A stretch of DNA of 64,000 bases from Seriola aureovittata (lineage: Eukaryota > Chordata > Actinopteri > Carangiformes > Carangidae), in assembly GCF_021018895.1 (NCBI RefSeq), contig NC_079377.1, forward strand, positions 17,452,501-17,516,500. The letters are read 5' to 3'. The position numbers were made by a program, and so were the translations under genes. The notes below the pieces were generated by a model. The model was not told the origin of the DNA. It saw nothing but the letters and a program-made list of their open reading frames with translations, and ran no database searches. Shown here piece by piece: positions 62,011-64,000 of the stretch. The first letter of the stretch is position 1; the number at the start of each line of letters is the position of its first letter.

Positions 62011-64000
62011 GCATTATACTGTATTTACTGTATTTTCTGCCTAAAGCACACCTTTGCTTCACATACTCTTTCCCAAAACAGCTCATAAAACATAAGCTAT
62101 CCCTCTTAAGGGTTTGATCTGTGCCAAGTCCATTAGCCTAATCTGAAAAACAAAAGCAGCACTTTGTTTGCTCTCTCTCCCAGTCTCCTTTCACACAGAC
62201 ATGCACACACGCACATGCACACACACGCTTCACATCTTCCATCAGCACATTCACCAGTGCCCTGCTGATATCTGGAGGATGTGATGTGCCATTTTTCTTT
62301 GAAGGCACTGTCACAGAACGGCTTATTTCACCAGTCCTCCAGACGCGGGGCTATCTGTCTCTGGCAGGGTTTTTCCATCCAAGACAAAGAACAGAGCTGC
62401 CCGAGCCTTGCTGCCTGACTGACTGGCTGACTCATTAGGAACAAGACAACAGAGGAAACACAAAAGAGAGATGTACACAGTCCAGTGAAAAGTGAAACAA
62501 TGGGGAAAATGAGCTAAACTCTTCTGTCCCTTTTATTTTTTTCTTTGTTCATTTTTGCTGCTGATTTATCTACAGTACAAAAAAAGCTAAATTTTTTTGC
62601 AGGCCTTTAAAAGCTTGTATGTCACTTACAGAAAAATACAGCAACAAGTAAATTTACTCTATGTGTTGCTTGCCGTTGTGTTGGGAGTGTGAAATATACT
62701 GTGAGGAGTGAGCAGTAGAATATACTGACTGTGGAGAAATATGATCGGCTGCAGTGGCTTGTTTGTGACAGAATTTCGGAGTATCAGTCATACCACATTT
62801 CTCAACTGTCTCCATTCATCAGCATGTTTGACAAAAATACTGAAAACAGCTCTGCTTAGCTTTGTCTGACAGAAACACCATCGTTCTTTACACAAACATC
62901 TTAAGTGTAAACATACAGCACATCTTGGAGTTTAGAGCAGATTATTTTTGGAAGATATAAATCTGGTGAAACCGAACTGAACTGAACTGAACTGGTGTGT
63001 GAGCATCGCTTATATAACATTATGTTTACTTTGCTGAGATTTATTTGGAAAAAGCCATTGATGTAGGCAAAGTTGTACAGTTATGCTTAGCACTATTCTT
63101 TCATCACATAGCCTGTCCATTGTCTAAATCTTAATTTAAATTTAAATTTAATTCATAAACTCAGACCAGATCCTTTAATCCCTATAATCTGCAACCTCCT
63201 ACCTTTCAGTTTACATCTATTGTACATGAACATGTTATAGATCAGGGTAAATGAAACATATTTTTCCTGATAATCTTTCTCACTTTAGTCAAGCAGTTAA
63301 ATTTTGTTGAGTTTAGTTATAGGTATTAGGATTCTGGAGGGGAGATACTTACACAGTCCCCTGGGGACTTTTTATCTTGCAGGCACATTTTTCTCCCTTA
63401 TTTCTGTCTTCTTTTGAGCTAGGAAACAGTTCTGTGTGAAATTTTAGCAGCTAAATTAACTATACTGAAACCAAAAACACAGCACAGAAAACCAGATGTC
63501 CAAAGACAAGCATGCACTTCAGACATACATGCACACACAAACCCACAACCAACATGTACAGATGTTCAATAAAAGGGCTTCACTTGACCCAACAGCAGCT
63601 TCTGTGTGGTGGGAACATATGCAACTGAATTCCTCTTAATAATGTGCATGTGTGTATATATATATATGTGTGTGTATTTGCGTGTCTGTGTGTTATGTAA
63701 GCCTCATTATCTCTATCATTACATCAAATTCTTATCATTAAGCCTCTCTGAGATGATAGAGCATTTTGAGAAACAGCAAAATGCTACACAAACTCTGTCA
63801 CTCACAAATACACACATGCAGTAGACACAGAAGACTTAAAACACACACACATAAACTGATAAGCACAACCATAAAAAGGCAAACACAACATTGTGTTTGG
63901 TGTTGATTTACGACCCCCGTCATCAATCATGATGAGTCTGGGACCTTGAGTCAAAAGATATTTGATTGTATCCTTGAGCTTCCCCCGTCACAGCAGCTGC
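62011..64000. other. 5' flank, right end of window
   Basis: AT-rich, with short AAATTT and GAACT tandem patches and TG/TA low complexity at 63645-63690. No gene is recognised. Confidence 0.6.
62974..62993 (+). repeat. (GAACT)4 pentanucleotide repeat
   Basis: Four tandem GAACT units. Confidence 0.85.

Overview
This looks like vertebrate genomic DNA, most probably from a ray-finned (percomorph-type) teleost. It has split genes with GT-AG introns and long AT-rich non-coding stretches. It is full of CA, GA and TA microsatellites, tRNA-derived SINEs, small DNA-transposon relics with terminal inverted repeats, and a GATG-tailed LINE fragment of a kind common in fish. No prokaryotic operon, rRNA, CRISPR array or phage feature is visible. 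The fish assignment is inferred from the repeats; the species cannot be named.

The only confidently recognised gene is the 5' part of an ankyrin-G (ANK3-type) gene on the minus strand. Six exons are readable at base level: the translation start exon (37516-37394), then 4942-4841, 4542-4444, 2314-2216, 1673-1575 and 257-72. All six have AG/GT borders and phase-0 junctions, and together give 236 codons. They encode the short basic N-terminal segment beginning MAHAASQLKKNR and the first six ankyrin repeats. The rest of the gene lies left of base 1. Fish often carry two ANK3 copies, and the window does not show which this is.

Layout: bases 1-4942 hold exons 6 to 2 with short introns (about 0.3-2.1 kb). 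Bases 4943-37393 are a 32.4 kb first intron carrying most of the mobile-element relics. It also holds two candidate alternative ankyrin first exons near 11.9 and 12.6 kb and an unassigned exon-like coiled-coil frame at 17.1-17.3 kb. Bases 37394-38100 are exon 1 and its presumed 5' UTR and promoter. Bases 38101-64000 are 5' flanking DNA with no recognisable coding exon. This flank holds microsatellites (one GA tract of 136 bp), a pair of perfect RFX X-box motifs at 44.4-44.5 kb, a CTCF-like site, and a SINE nested in a DNA-transposon relic at 61.6-62.0 kb.

Ankyrin-G tethers membrane proteins (voltage-gated sodium channels, L1-family adhesion molecules, KCNQ channels) to spectrin-actin, notably at axon initial segments and nodes of Ranvier. 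The repeats encoded here form the start of its membrane-protein-binding solenoid. I did not find a new biological system. The best leads are the candidate alternative first exons, the paired X-boxes, the orphan exon-like frame and the datable nested retroposon insertions.
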